Assembly: GCF_019656335.1 (NCBI RefSeq)
Contig: NZ_BPLZ01000012.1
Location: forward strand, 1-64,000
DNA length: 64,000 nucleotides
Reading direction: 5' to 3'
From: Pseudomonas sp. NCCP-436
GTDB lineage: Bacteria; Pseudomonadota; Gammaproteobacteria; Pseudomonadales; Pseudomonadaceae
The translations under genes and the position numbers were made by a program. Shown here piece after piece: positions 22,395 through 30,722 of the stretch. The notes under the pieces were generated by a model. That model was not told the DNA's origin. It saw only the letters and a list, made by a program, of their open reading frames with translations, and ran no database searches. Position 1 is the first letter of the stretch; each line of letters begins with the position of its first letter.

Positions 22395-23189
22395 TCAGCG
22401 ACCGCTGATAACGCTCAGACGTCCCAGCAGTGGTAGTCCGGCCAGGCGTGATGTGAGCGGCAGGGTGAGCTTTTCCAGCCAGTCGCTGGCACGCTGGCCC
22501 AGTGGTGTGTAGCAGCTCCAGGCCAGTGCCAGCAGGCAGAGGAATACGCCGCCGACGAAGGCATCGGATCCCCAGTGCGCGCCGGCCACCAGGCGCGGCA
22601 TGATGCCGATCAAGGCAATGGCCCAGACCAGCAGCAGCGTCCAGCGACGGGCGAAGAAACTCATGAATGCGGCCCAGATCAGCAGTACCGAGGCATGGTC
22701 GCCAGGAAAGCTGCGACTGGCCCTGTCCTTCATGTCCCAGCGCGCTTCCCAGTCTGGAAACAGTTGGCTCAGACGGGCGCTGCCTTCGACCACCAGCGAG
22801 GCGCTCGGACGCTGCCAGTCCATGGCCTCGACCAGATCGGCGAAGCCCACGCGCAGCAGCAGCAGGGTTACCAGTGCCGTCAGAAAGGCGAACAGTGCGC
22901 GGCGTACCTGCCAGCCCTGGAGTATCAGGCCGCTGCGCAGCATCACGGCCAGCATCACCAGCCCCACCGCGGCATCCACCGGGCGCATGCTGCCGATGGC
23001 CCACGTCCGGGCCCACAGGCCAGCGGCGTGTACCGGATCATTGAGCAGGCGAAACAGCCACAGATCGAAGGCATCCCACAATTCCCGGCTGGGCTGCCAG
23101 AGCCAGCTGCCAAGCAGCAGAAAGGCAATAAGGTGGCAGACAAGCATGGGGCCGAGGCGCCAGCGGTTGTTGAGAAATGAGCTCGACAT
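22395..23189 (-). CDS. PAP2-superfamily membrane phosphatase
   Basis: A 264-residue integral membrane protein with about six spans and the PAP2 catalytic motifs: a K-D-R containing segment (WDMKDRASRSFPGDHAS, with the GDH histidine) and LVAGAHWGSDAFVGG (second histidine and aspartate). Members dephosphorylate undecaprenyl pyrophosphate, phosphatidate or lipid A head groups on the outer face of the inner membrane. The substrate cannot be read here. AAGGGA lies about seven bases upstream of the ATG. It is divergent from hslO, as in P. aeruginosa. Confidence 0.85.
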   Translation of the reverse strand: MSSSFLNNRWRLGPMLVCHLIAFLLLGSWLWQPSRELWDAFDLWLFRLLNDPVHAAGLWARTWAIGSMRPVDAAVGLVMLAVMLRSGLILQGWQVRRALFAFLTALVTLLLLRVGFADLVEAMDWQRPSASLVVEGSARLSQLFPDWEARWDMKDRASRSFPGDHASVLLIWAAFMSFFARRWTLLLVWAIALIGIMPRLVAGAHWGSDAFVGGVFLCLLALAWSCYTPLGQRASDWLEKLTLPLTSRLAGLPLLGRLSVISGR

Positions 23190-23402
23190 GGTAAATCCCT
23201 TTGCGAATGTGGGCCGTGCAGGGGCGCGCGATGATTGTGCGGCGTCAGAAGCATTACAAGCGACGTACTTCGGCCGTTCAGCCCGGGTTCAGATGTGTCG
23301 GTGTATTCCTTGCGCCAGCTCACATGACGTCCGGGCCTTGGTTGGGGCGGCATTTGTGCATAAAATCGCCGGCCCATTCGCACAGACCTCGGGCCGGCCG
23401 CT

Positions 23403-24290
23403 ATGAACGACTTCAGTCAACGCTTTCTCTTCGACGATGCCGACGCGCGTGGCGAAATGGTTGCGTTGCGCGAGAGTTACGCCCACGTATTGGCCAAGCA
23501 TAGCTATCCGCAGCCGGTGGCACAGTTGCTCGGTGAGATGATGGCTGCGGCGGCACTGCTGGTTGGCACACTGAAGTTCGACGGTCTGCTGATACTGCAG
23601 GCGCGCGCCGAGGGGCCGCTGTCGCTGTTGATGGTTGAGTGTTCCAGCTCCCGCGAGCTGCGTGGTATCGCCCGCTATGATCAGCAGGGCATCGGCGCCG
23701 ACGCCGATCTGCTGACTCTGATGCCCGGTGGTGTACTGGCCATTACCGTGGATCCGGCCCATGGCCAGCGCTACCAGGGCATTGTTGAACTTGATGGCGT
23801 CGACCTGGCCGAATGCCTGTCCAACTACTTTGCCAGCTCCGATCAATTGCCCACCCGCTTCTGGCTCAAAGCCGACGGCCAGCGCGCGCGCGGCCTGCTG
23901 CTGCAGCAAATGCCGGCGCAAGTGCAGACCGATCCCGACGCGCGTAAGGAGAGCTGGAATCATCTGCTGACCCTGGCTGACACCCTGACCGCCGAAGAGC
24001 TGCTGGGGCTGGATAACCAAACCCTGCTGCACCGTCTCTACCACCAGCAGGATGTGCGGTTGTTCGACGAGCAGCCGCTGCAGTTCCGCTGCAGCTGTTC
24101 ACGTGAACGCTCCGCCCGGGCGTTGGTCAGCCTGGGCCAGGCCGATGCCGAACAGTTGCTGGCCGAGCAGGGGGGGCGCGTGGAGATCGATTGCCAGTTC
24201 TGCAACGAACGCTATCTGTTTGATGCCGCCGACATCGCTCAGCTGTTCGCCGGCGCAGGCACCGACGAGCCTTCACAGACACGCCACTGA
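23403..24290 (+). CDS. hslO: Hsp33 redox-activated chaperone
   Basis: A 295-residue cytoplasmic holdase chaperone activated by oxidation. The zinc-binding switch is intact in the C-terminal region: Cys230-x-Cys232 (RCSCS) and Cys264-x2-Cys267 ([10 protein letters not shown]). The N-terminal domain has the family sequence [17 protein letters not shown] and [19 protein letters not shown]. Length is typical. It lies upstream of pckA on the same strand with a 159-base gap that probably contains a separate promoter. Confidence 0.95.
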   Translation: MNDFSQRFLFDDADARGEMVALRESYAHVLAKHSYPQPVAQLLGEMMAAAALLVGTLKFDGLLILQARAEGPLSLLMVECSSSRELRGIARYDQQGIGADADLLTLMPGGVLAITVDPAHGQRYQGIVELDGVDLAECLSNYFASSDQLPTRFWLKADGQRARGLLLQQMPAQVQTDPDARKESWNHLLTLADTLTAEELLGLDNQTLLHRLYHQQDVRLFDEQPLQFRCSCSRERSARALVSLGQADAEQLLAEQGGRVEIDCQFCNERYLFDAADIAQLFAGAGTDEPSQTRH

Positions 24291-24381
24291 TGGCTGTTTT
24301 CAAGTTATAGATTTTCTCTATTAAGTAGGAGGCTGCCAAACTCCGCATGCTTCTGGCATAATTCCGCAACTTTTTCTTACC

Positions 24382-24409
24382 GTGTAGTTCAGTTGCCCCT
24401 GTACTACAC
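24382..24409. promoter_or_regulatory. Inverted repeat upstream of pckA, possible operator
   Basis: Arms GTGTAGT and ACTACAC are perfect complements, 14 bases apart, centred about 55 bases before the pckA ATG. The half-site resembles the TGTAGT half of HexR-type operators, but the spacing is too long for the usual HexR site. A candidate operator or leader stem; the regulator is unknown. Confidence 0.3.
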
Positions 24410-24449
24410 AACGTTCGGAAGATTCGGCCAGCGGCCGACGGGGAACCTC

Positions 24450-25991
24450 ATGACGCAAGCCAACAACGCCGTATACACCAATATCAGCACCGCGCAACTG
24501 GTCGAAGAGGCCATTCGCCGCGGTGAGGGCGAACTGGCCACCAATGGCGCTCTGGTCGTACGTACCGGTCATCGCACCGGCCGTTCTCCGGCCGATCGTT
24601 TCATCGTGCAGGAGCCGAGCACCGAGGCGCAGATCGCCTGGGGCAGCATCAACCGTCCGTTCCCGGCCGACAAGTTCGATGCCCTGTGGGAGCGTGTCGA
24701 GTCCTTCAACAACGCCCAGGAACACTTCGTTTCCTACGTACACGTAGGCTCTGCCGAAGAACACTACCTGCCGGTCAAGATGACCACTGCCACCGCCTGG
24801 CAGAACCTGTTCGGCCGTCAGCTGTTCATCAACCCGGAAGCCTACAACCCCTCAGCCAAGGCTGAGTGGCAGATCCTCAACGTCGCCAACTTCGAGTGCG
24901 TGCCCGAGCGTGACGGCACCAACTCCGACGGTTGCGTGATCATCAACTTCGCCCAGCGCAAGGTGCTGATTGCCGGTATGCGCTATGCCGGTGAAATGAA
25001 GAAAGCCATGTTCTCGGTGCAGAACTTCCTGCTGCCGGAAAAAGACGTGCTACCGATGCACTGCGCTGCCAATATCGGCGAAGAAGGTGACGTGACCCTG
25101 TTCTTCGGCCTGTCCGGCACCGGCAAGACCACTCTGTCGGCTGACGAATCGCGTTACCTGATCGGCGACGACGAGCACGGTTGGGGCGAGGGCGTGGTGT
25201 TCAACATCGAAGGCGGTTGCTATGCCAAGTGCATCGACCTGTCTGAGAAGAACGAGCCGGTGATCTGGAAAGCCATTCAGTTCGGTACCGTGCTGGAAAA
25301 CGTCGTGCTCGACGAGCAGCGCGTCCCCGACTACAGCGATGACAGCCTGACGCAGAACAGTCGCGCCGCCTACCCGCTGGAATACGTCGAGAAGCGCAGC
25401 GAAAAGAACCTCGGCGGTGAGCCGAACGCCGTTATCTTCCTGACCTGTGACCTGACCGGTGTACTGCCTCCGGTGTCGATCCTCAACAACGAGCAGGCGG
25501 CCTACCACTTCCTGTCCGGCTACACCGCACTGGTTGGTTCCACCGAGATGGGTTCGGGCAGCGGTATCAAGTCGACCTTCTCCACCTGTTTCGGCGCACC
25601 GTTCTTCCCGCGTCCGGCTGGTGTCTACGCCGAACTGCTGATCAAGCGCATCAACGCTTTCGGCTCCAAGGTCTACCTGGTCAACACCGGCTGGACCGGC
25701 GGTGGCTACGGTGTTGGCAAGCGCTTCAACATTCCCACCACTCGCGCCGTAATTGCCGCCATCCAGAGCGGCGCGCTGGTTGGTGTGGAAACCGAGCATC
25801 TGCCGATCATCAATCTGGACGTGCCGAAGGCTGTTCCGGGTGTCGATACCGAGCTGCTCAATCCGCGCAATACCTGGGCTGACAAGGCCGCCTACGACGA
25901 GGCTGCCCGTGGTCTGGCCAAGCTGTTCATCGACAACTTCGCCAAGTTCGATGTCAGCGATGCAATCAAGAACGCCGGCCCGCAGCTCTGA
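24450..25991 (+). CDS. pckA: Phosphoenolpyruvate carboxykinase (ATP)
   Basis: A 513-residue gluconeogenic enzyme converting oxaloacetate and ATP to phosphoenolpyruvate, CO2 and ADP. Visible motifs: substrate-binding [14 protein letters not shown] near the N terminus, P-loop [13 protein letters not shown] (about residues 219-231), metal/kinase motif [11 protein letters not shown], and [15 protein letters not shown]. The ATG chosen gives the normal N terminus; reading from 24393 would add 19 residues through the inverted repeat. It ends just before a bidirectional terminator shared with the lipid-transport operon. Confidence 0.96.
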   Translation: MTQANNAVYTNISTAQLVEEAIRRGEGELATNGALVVRTGHRTGRSPADRFIVQEPSTEAQIAWGSINRPFPADKFDALWERVESFNNAQEHFVSYVHVGSAEEHYLPVKMTTATAWQNLFGRQLFINPEAYNPSAKAEWQILNVANFECVPERDGTNSDGCVIINFAQRKVLIAGMRYAGEMKKAMFSVQNFLLPEKDVLPMHCAANIGEEGDVTLFFGLSGTGKTTLSADESRYLIGDDEHGWGEGVVFNIEGGCYAKCIDLSEKNEPVIWKAIQFGTVLENVVLDEQRVPDYSDDSLTQNSRAAYPLEYVEKRSEKNLGGEPNAVIFLTCDLTGVLPPVSILNNEQAAYHFLSGYTALVGSTEMGSGSGIKSTFSTCFGAPFFPRPAGVYAELLIKRINAFGSKVYLVNTGWTGGGYGVGKRFNIPTTRAVIAAIQSGALVGVETEHLPIINLDVPKAVPGVDTELLNPRNTWADKAAYDEAARGLAKLFIDNFAKFDVSDAIKNAGPQL

Positions 25992-26005
25992 GCCGGACGC
26001 TCAAG

Positions 26006-26041
26006 CCATGAAAAAGCCGCCTGAGGGCGGCTTTTTCATGG
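26006..26041. terminator. Bidirectional rho-independent terminator (pckA / MCE operon)
   Basis: A perfect 16-bp inverted repeat (CCATGAAAAAGCCGCC and its complement) with a TGAG loop. The A/T tracts inside the arms give a T-run on both strands, so it can stop the convergent pckA and lipid-transport transcripts. Confidence 0.92.
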
Positions 26042-26057
26042 CTGTTGTTTATGTGTC

Positions 26058-26654
26058 TCAGCGGTTGCTCTGACCCTCGGTTAGGGTCCAGTCCACCAGC
26101 TCCTGGGCAAGGCGGTCGCCGGCCTGGCCGAAGGCCTGTATCACCGCGTTGATGGAGCTGTCGCTGGCCGGCTGGCGGACACTGAAGCGGCGACTGGTGA
26201 GGATGCGCTGGTCGCGGCTGTTGACCAGGCGCATGTCGAGCTGGATCAGTGCCTCGGGGAGGCCGTCGCGGTACTGGCTGTGGAAGCTACGCAGGTCGCC
26301 AACCAGTTCCAGATCGGCATGCAGGTGCTGATCCTCGTGGCTCAGTGCCTGAATCCGGCCGTCATCCTGGAAGGCGTCGAGCAGTCGCGCACGCAGCAGC
26401 TGCGGGGCGCGCTCACTCCAGCGCACGCCCTGATAGGTATTGATCCGGCCTGGCTCGGGCTGCACTACGATGCGATTGCTGTCGAACAGCGGGCTGCTGC
26501 CCGGACTGTGCAGTCGCAGCGACCAGTCGACGGGCTGATTCCGGGCCGGCAGCTCGCTGGCCGGCAGTTGGTAGATGTCCAGAGGTTCGCTCTGCGGCAG
26601 GATCGAGCAGGCCGACAGCAGACTGGCTGCCAGGAGCAGAGACAGAGACTTCAT
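26058..26654 (-). CDS. ABC-transport auxiliary lipoprotein (PqiC-like)
   Basis: A 198-residue predicted outer-membrane lipoprotein. The signal peptide ends in lipobox LLSAC (Cys16). The mature part carries the typical YQLPASELPARN stretch and RSFHSQYRDGLPEALIQLDMRLV of the ABC-type transport auxiliary component family. It is the last gene of a four-gene operon and overlaps the MCE gene by four bases. By analogy with PqiC it should dock the MCE tunnel to the outer membrane, replacing the soluble MlaC shuttle, which is absent here. Confidence 0.85.
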   Translation of the reverse strand: MKSLSLLLAASLLSACSILPQSEPLDIYQLPASELPARNQPVDWSLRLHSPGSSPLFDSNRIVVQPEPGRINTYQGVRWSERAPQLLRARLLDAFQDDGRIQALSHEDQHLHADLELVGDLRSFHSQYRDGLPEALIQLDMRLVNSRDQRILTSRRFSVRQPASDSSINAVIQAFGQAGDRLAQELVDWTLTEGQSNR

Positions 26655-27568
26655 GGTTGGAACTCCTTGATGCTTTCGTTGCGCAACAGGTAGCCGGCAG
26701 GGTCTTCTTCCAGGCGCCGGGAAAAGCCGCGCAGGGCTCCGAGAGCGTCGCGCAGTTCGGCTATCGTCGGGCCCAGCTCGCCGAGTCCCTGCATGCCGCT
26801 GTCCAGAGCACTGCGATTGTTCTGCAGGAGTTGCTCGATACTGCGGCTGCTGCGATCGAGCGAAGCCATCAGTCGTTCGGCATTTTCCAGCACCTGGCGA
26901 CCCTGACCGTCGAGCAGTTGATTGGCGCTGTGCATCAGCTCGGTGGCTTCGCGGGCAGCGGCAGCGGTTTGTTTGAGGACATTGCCAAGTTCATCGCGTT
27001 GCTCGGCCATGCCGGCGGTGAGCTGCTCAAGATTTTTCAGGGTGTGAGAGACATGTTCGGCGTTTTCGTGGGAGAGCATGCGGTTGGCGCGGTTGAGCAG
27101 CAGGGTAAGGTTGCTGACCAGATCCTCGCCGTTGGCCATCAGCCGCGAGAGTGGCGAACGGTCAGCGATGATGATTCCGGGCTGGCTGTTGCTGGTTTCC
27201 AGCGGCGGGCTCTCCGGGCTGCCACCGTGCAGCTGAATCACCGCCAGGCCGGTGACGCCGGTGATGGCCAGGCGGGCTCGGGTGTCCTGCTTGATTGGGG
27301 TGTGCTCAACGATGCGGATGCGTGCGCGCACGCTACGTGGATCCTGTGGGTCGAGACCGAGGCTGACCACGTCGCCAACCTTGATCCCGCTGTATTGCAC
27401 GGAGCTGCCCTGTGACAGGCCGGTGACTGCTTCATTGAAGATCACCTCGTAATCACTGAAGGCACTGTCACGGCCGTTCTTGTTCAGCCACAGGCCGAAC
27501 AGGAGCGCAGCGCCCAGCGTCAGTACGGTGAACAGGCCGATCAGTACGTGATGGGCTCTGGGTTCCAT
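26651..27568 (-). CDS. MCE-domain (MlaD-like) lipid transport protein
   Basis: A 305-residue inner-membrane-anchored periplasmic protein. One N-terminal span (HVLIGLFTVLTLGAALLFGLWL) precedes a single MCE domain (about residues 38-120: YEVIFNEAVTGLSQGSSVQYSGIKVGDV). A long helical region follows, rich in Asn and Glu heptads (LLLNRANRMLSHENAEHVSHTLKNLEQLT and onward). Six such subunits are expected to form a ring with a helical tube for phospholipid passage. It is longer than E. coli MlaD (about 180), closer to tube-forming MCE proteins. Adjacent genes encode its ATPase, permease and lipoprotein. Confidence 0.88.
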   Translation of the reverse strand: MEPRAHHVLIGLFTVLTLGAALLFGLWLNKNGRDSAFSDYEVIFNEAVTGLSQGSSVQYSGIKVGDVVSLGLDPQDPRSVRARIRIVEHTPIKQDTRARLAITGVTGLAVIQLHGGSPESPPLETSNSQPGIIIADRSPLSRLMANGEDLVSNLTLLLNRANRMLSHENAEHVSHTLKNLEQLTAGMAEQRDELGNVLKQTAAAAREATELMHSANQLLDGQGRQVLENAERLMASLDRSSRSIEQLLQNNRSALDSGMQGLGELGPTIAELRDALGALRGFSRRLEEDPAGYLLRNESIKEFQP

Positions 27569-28354
27569 TCATTGACTCCCTGCCGCCGTGGCGGCCTGTG
27601 CGGCCGCGCGTCCGCGCGGGCCGTGAAAATATTCCTGAATCCAGGCGTCGTCAGTAGCGGCCACCACGTCGAGGCGGTCGGCCACCAGTACCTTTTTCTG
27701 TGCCAGCACTGCAACTCGGTCGCAGATACTGTAGAGGGTGTCGAGGTCATGGGTGACCAGGAACACACTCAGGCCCAGGCTGTCGCTGAGGGTACGGATC
27801 AATTGGTCGAAGGCGGCAGCGCCGATGGGATCGAGGCCTGCAGTGGGTTCGTCGAGGAACAGGATCTCCGGATCCAGCGCCAGCGCCCGGGCAAGGGCTG
27901 CACGTTTGACCATACCGCCGGACAGTGAGGCCGGGTACTTGTCGCCGGCATTCGATGGTAGCCCGGCCAGGGCAATCTTGACCTGCGCCAGGCGCTCGGC
28001 GGCTGGCCTCGACAGGCCGGCATGTTCGATCAGCGGCAGGGCGATGTTCTCGGTCACGGTTAGCGAGGAAAACAGTGCGCCGCGCTGGTAGAGCACGCCG
28101 AATCGCCGCTCCAGTTGCGAGCGGCGCTCGACTGGCAGACTCAGCAACTCCTCGCCGAATACCCGTACGGTACCCGCATTGGGCTGGCGTAGGCCGACGA
28201 TGCTGCGCAGCAGTACCGACTTGCCGGTGCCGGAGCCGCCGACTACACCGAGAATCTCGCCTCGATACAGGTCGAAATCCAGATGTTCGTGGACAACCTG
28301 GTTGCCGAAGCGATTGCTCAGGTTGCGCACCTCGATGACCTTGTTGCGACTCAC
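27569..28354 (-). CDS. MlaF-like lipid ABC transporter ATP-binding protein
   Basis: A 261-residue ATPase with Walker A GGSGTGKSVLL (about 36-46), the MlaF-type signature LSGGMVKRAALARALAL, Walker B EILFLDEPTAGLDPIG and switch His in LVTHDLDTL. The start is GTG and overlaps the permease stop (GTGA), so translation is coupled. It powers lipid movement through the MCE protein encoded next. Substrate direction is not deducible. Confidence 0.92.
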   Translation of the reverse strand: MSRNKVIEVRNLSNRFGNQVVHEHLDFDLYRGEILGVVGGSGTGKSVLLRSIVGLRQPNAGTVRVFGEELLSLPVERRSQLERRFGVLYQRGALFSSLTVTENIALPLIEHAGLSRPAAERLAQVKIALAGLPSNAGDKYPASLSGGMVKRAALARALALDPEILFLDEPTAGLDPIGAAAFDQLIRTLSDSLGLSVFLVTHDLDTLYSICDRVAVLAQKKVLVADRLDVVAATDDAWIQEYFHGPRGRAAAQAATAAGSQ

Positions 28355-29490
28355 CAGCCCATCTCCATGAGAAACAGCGCCGCCAGAGCGTCGAGCAGAA
28401 TCACCATGAAGATCGACTGAACTACCGCCGAGGTGGTGTGTTCTCCGACCGATTGTGCGCTGCCACTGACCTTGAAGCCTTCCAGGCAGCCGATCAGGGC
28501 GATCAGGAAGGCGAACAGCGGTGCCTTCAGCATGCCGATCAAAAAGTGCCGCAACAGGTCACTGTCCTGCAGTATCGACAGGTACAGGGTGCTCGGGATG
28601 TCCAGCGACAGGGCGCAGACCAGGCCGCCGCCGAGCATGCCGCTGAGCATGGCGATGAAGGTCAGGATCGGCAAGGCGATGAGCATGGCGAACACCCGCG
28701 GCAGCACCAGCAGCTCGATCGGACTCAGGCCCAGGGTGCGAATGGCGTCGATCTCCTCATTGGCCTTCATCGAACCGATCTGCGCGGTGAAGGCACTGGC
28801 GGTACGGCCGGCCATGAGGATGGCGGTGAGCAAGACACCGAACTCGCGCAGGAAGGAGAAGGCCACAAGGTTGACCGTGTAGATGCTGGCGCCGAAGTCG
28901 GCCAGGATGGTGGCGCCGAGAAAAGCCACCACGGCGCCGACCAGGAAGGTCAGCAGGGTGATGATCGGTACGGCATTGAGTCCGCACTGTTCCAGATGGG
29001 CCGCCAGCGAGGTGATCCGCCAGCGTCGCGGGCGCAGCAGTACGCCGAGCATGCTGGCCAGGGTCAGGCCCATGAAGCCAAGCAGGGCGCGGCCTTGGTG
29101 CCAGAGATTTTCTACTGCCTCGCCAATATGACCGAGCAGCTCGTGCAGAACCGAGCTGCGTGGTGCGGCAGGCTGCGGTGATTCGTCGGCCATGGCGTTG
29201 GCCACCGCCAGCAGAAGGGCTCGCCGGCCTTCATCGAAATCGGGCTGTTGGACGAGCTGGCGCAGACGCTGGCTGCCCAACAGCTGCACCAGTAAAGACG
29301 CCCCGGCAGTGTCTACTGCCTCCAGGTTGGCGAATACGACTGCCGTGGCGTTTTGCAGGTGCGTCTGCAGCGCCTGAACCTGTGGCTCCAGGCTGGCGTA
29401 GTGGGAAAGCGTCCAGTCGCCACCGATCTGCCAGGGGGCATCCATGCGACCGGCCGGCGGGGGGGTGATATAGGGCTCGGTTGGTGTCAT
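28351..29490 (-). CDS. MlaE-family permease with fused N-terminal STAS domain
   Basis: About 379 residues. The N-terminal 110 or so look like a STAS domain (TAVVFANLEAVDTAGASLLVQLLGSQ), equivalent to the separate MlaB protein of E. coli. The rest is the MlaE permease fold with the conserved VAFSFLREFGVLLTAILMAGR and AFTAQIGSMKANEEIDA motif, and about five spans. The start is uncertain: ATG codons at 29544, 29490 and 29445 are all in frame and none has a clear ribosome binding site; 29490 was chosen to fit the STAS domain. First gene of the lipid-transport operon. Confidence 0.87.
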   Translation of the reverse strand: MTPTEPYITPPPAGRMDAPWQIGGDWTLSHYASLEPQVQALQTHLQNATAVVFANLEAVDTAGASLLVQLLGSQRLRQLVQQPDFDEGRRALLLAVANAMADESPQPAAPRSSVLHELLGHIGEAVENLWHQGRALLGFMGLTLASMLGVLLRPRRWRITSLAAHLEQCGLNAVPIITLLTFLVGAVVAFLGATILADFGASIYTVNLVAFSFLREFGVLLTAILMAGRTASAFTAQIGSMKANEEIDAIRTLGLSPIELLVLPRVFAMLIALPILTFIAMLSGMLGGGLVCALSLDIPSTLYLSILQDSDLLRHFLIGMLKAPLFAFLIALIGCLEGFKVSGSAQSVGEHTTSAVVQSIFMVILLDALAALFLMEMGW

Positions 29491-29637
29491 GGGACGAGAG
29501 CTTAGCCTTGTCCTGGGGCCGCTAGCCAGCTTTGCGCGGTGCATCCCCTGTTGGCTGACGACGAGGGGCGTGACATGGCAAATGTCCTACACGGGCTTTG
29601 TACGATTGTCGGACTTTCAATTCTGGCAATACGCCAC

Positions 29638-29643
29638 TACAAT
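29638..29643 (+). promoter_or_regulatory. Possible sigma-70 -10 element of the small gene
   Basis: TACAAT, in an AT-rich stretch about 60 bases before the start of the 58-residue gene. A weak -35 (TTTCAA) stands 17 bases upstream. Tentative. Confidence 0.35.
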
Positions 29644-29645
29644 TT

Positions 29646-29661
29646 TGTGATTCGTGTCACG
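29646..29661 (+). promoter_or_regulatory. CRP/Vfr-like binding site
   Basis: TGTGA-TTCGTG-TCACG matches the TGTGA-N6-TCACA consensus in nine of ten defined bases. It directly follows the possible -10 element, so a bound regulator would sit over the transcription start and act as a repressor. It could also serve the divergent lipid-transport operon. Confidence 0.4.
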
Positions 29662-29701
29662 GATGTCCGGTGTGGCGCCACATAGATCCAATAATCAGAG
29701 A

Positions 29702-29878
29702 ATGGCCATGAAGGAACAACGCCAGCTTCCCCGCTTGCGAGCGCATATCGACCACCTGCTGAGCAAGGGCTGGATCATTGCCAGCCGCGACCCGCTGACC
29801 CTGCGCAATGGTCAGCGTTGTTACCTGGTATCCCACGGCATGCTCATTAGCGACTCCATTTCGTCCCGTGCCGCCTGA
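29702..29878 (+). CDS. Small conserved hypothetical protein
   Basis: About 58 residues: MAMKEQRQLPRLRAHIDHLL, then SKGWIIASRDPLTLRNGQRC, then YLVSHGMLISDSISS. It is basic, with no signal peptide or membrane span. ATG at 29702 and at 29708 are both possible; GAGA precedes them. The even use of codons and the ordered strand-like pattern suggest a real gene. I recall similar short proteins in pseudomonads but no function. Divergent from the lipid-transport operon. Confidence 0.6.
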   Translation: MAMKEQRQLPRLRAHIDHLLSKGWIIASRDPLTLRNGQRCYLVSHGMLISDSISSRAA

Positions 29879-30245
29879 CCGCTTTCCCTATCTGCTGCGC
29901 CACGATTTCAGCCTCGGCGCAGTGGCGTTTTTGTCCCCGGGTATCGCCGTAGTCAGCGCCCGCTTTGCTACTCGCTGGCACTGAGATGATGCCGGGCAGC
30001 CCGCAGGATGTGGCCTTGCTGGCCCATCCCGATTGACTCAGGCTCTGACCGCCTTATACAACCGCAGCGGTCCTCCCGTCCGGTTGCACAATGCCCGGGG
30101 GAGCGAGTCGATGTTGCCGCTCCTGGCGGCGGACGCCATGCTGCAGCAGCGCCTGCTGGCGAACAATCCGTGTGATATGAACAAGCAGCAGACATTGGCC
30201 ATCTGACGCGCCGCCTACTGAGACGCGCTCCTGCAGGAAAGGCAT
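29879..30245. other. Intergenic stretch with coding-like remnants
   Basis: No intact gene. Two short in-frame stretches look protein-like: one beginning RFPYLLRHDFSLGAVAFLSP (about 29880-29980, plus), and one containing SGPPVRLHNARGSESMLPLL and ending at a TGA near 30206. They lie in different frames with stops between, as expected of a decayed gene. I could not identify a parent family. The last bases hold a good ribosome binding site (GCAGGAAAG) for the next gene. Confidence 0.3.
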
Positions 30246-30680
30246 ATGAGCGAAACTGAACACCGGCGTGGCGACTACCGCCACTTCCAGCCGATTACTA
30301 CACGCTGGCATGACAACGACATTTACGGTCACGTCAACAACGTGACCTATTACAGTTACTTCGACAGCGCGGTGAACGCCTACCTGATCACCGAAGGCGG
30401 GCTGAATATCCACGAAGGCGAGGTGGTGGGCTTTGTGGTCAGCTCCAGCTGCGACTACTTCGCCTCGATCGCCTTTCCCGATGTCATCGAGGTGGGGCTG
30501 AGGGTTGCCCGGCTGGGCAACAGCTCGGTGCAGTACGAACTGGCGATCTTCCGCGCCGGCGAGCCACAGGCCTGCGCCGCCGGACGCTTCGTTCACGTCT
30601 TTGTGGAGCGGAGCAGCAGCCGCCCGGTGGCCATCCCGGCCACGCTGCGCCGTGCGCTGGAGCGTCTCCTGCCGGGCTGA
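30246..30680 (+). CDS. Acyl-CoA thioesterase, 4-hydroxybenzoyl-CoA thioesterase (hotdog) family
   Basis: A 144-residue single hotdog domain. The catalytic segment is RWHDNDIYGHVNNVTYYSYFDSA, with the Asp of HDNDIYGHVNN typical of the YbgC/FadM group. Such enzymes hydrolyse short or long acyl-CoA in the cytoplasm. AGGAAA precedes the ATG by six bases. The same position relative to the following DUF2157 gene is known to me in P. aeruginosa. Confidence 0.88.
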   Translation: MSETEHRRGDYRHFQPITTRWHDNDIYGHVNNVTYYSYFDSAVNAYLITEGGLNIHEGEVVGFVVSSSCDYFASIAFPDVIEVGLRVARLGNSSVQYELAIFRAGEPQACAAGRFVHVFVERSSSRPVAIPATLRRALERLLPG

Positions 30681-30722
30681 GGCATGCTAGGCTCTGGGCA
30701 TTGCCAATGCTTGGGAGAGTCC

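Noticed and set aside
24382..24409. HexR operator upstream of pckA
   Set aside because: Half-sites resemble TGTAGT/ACTACA, but the 14-base gap is too long for the usual HexR palindrome; kept only as an unassigned dyad.
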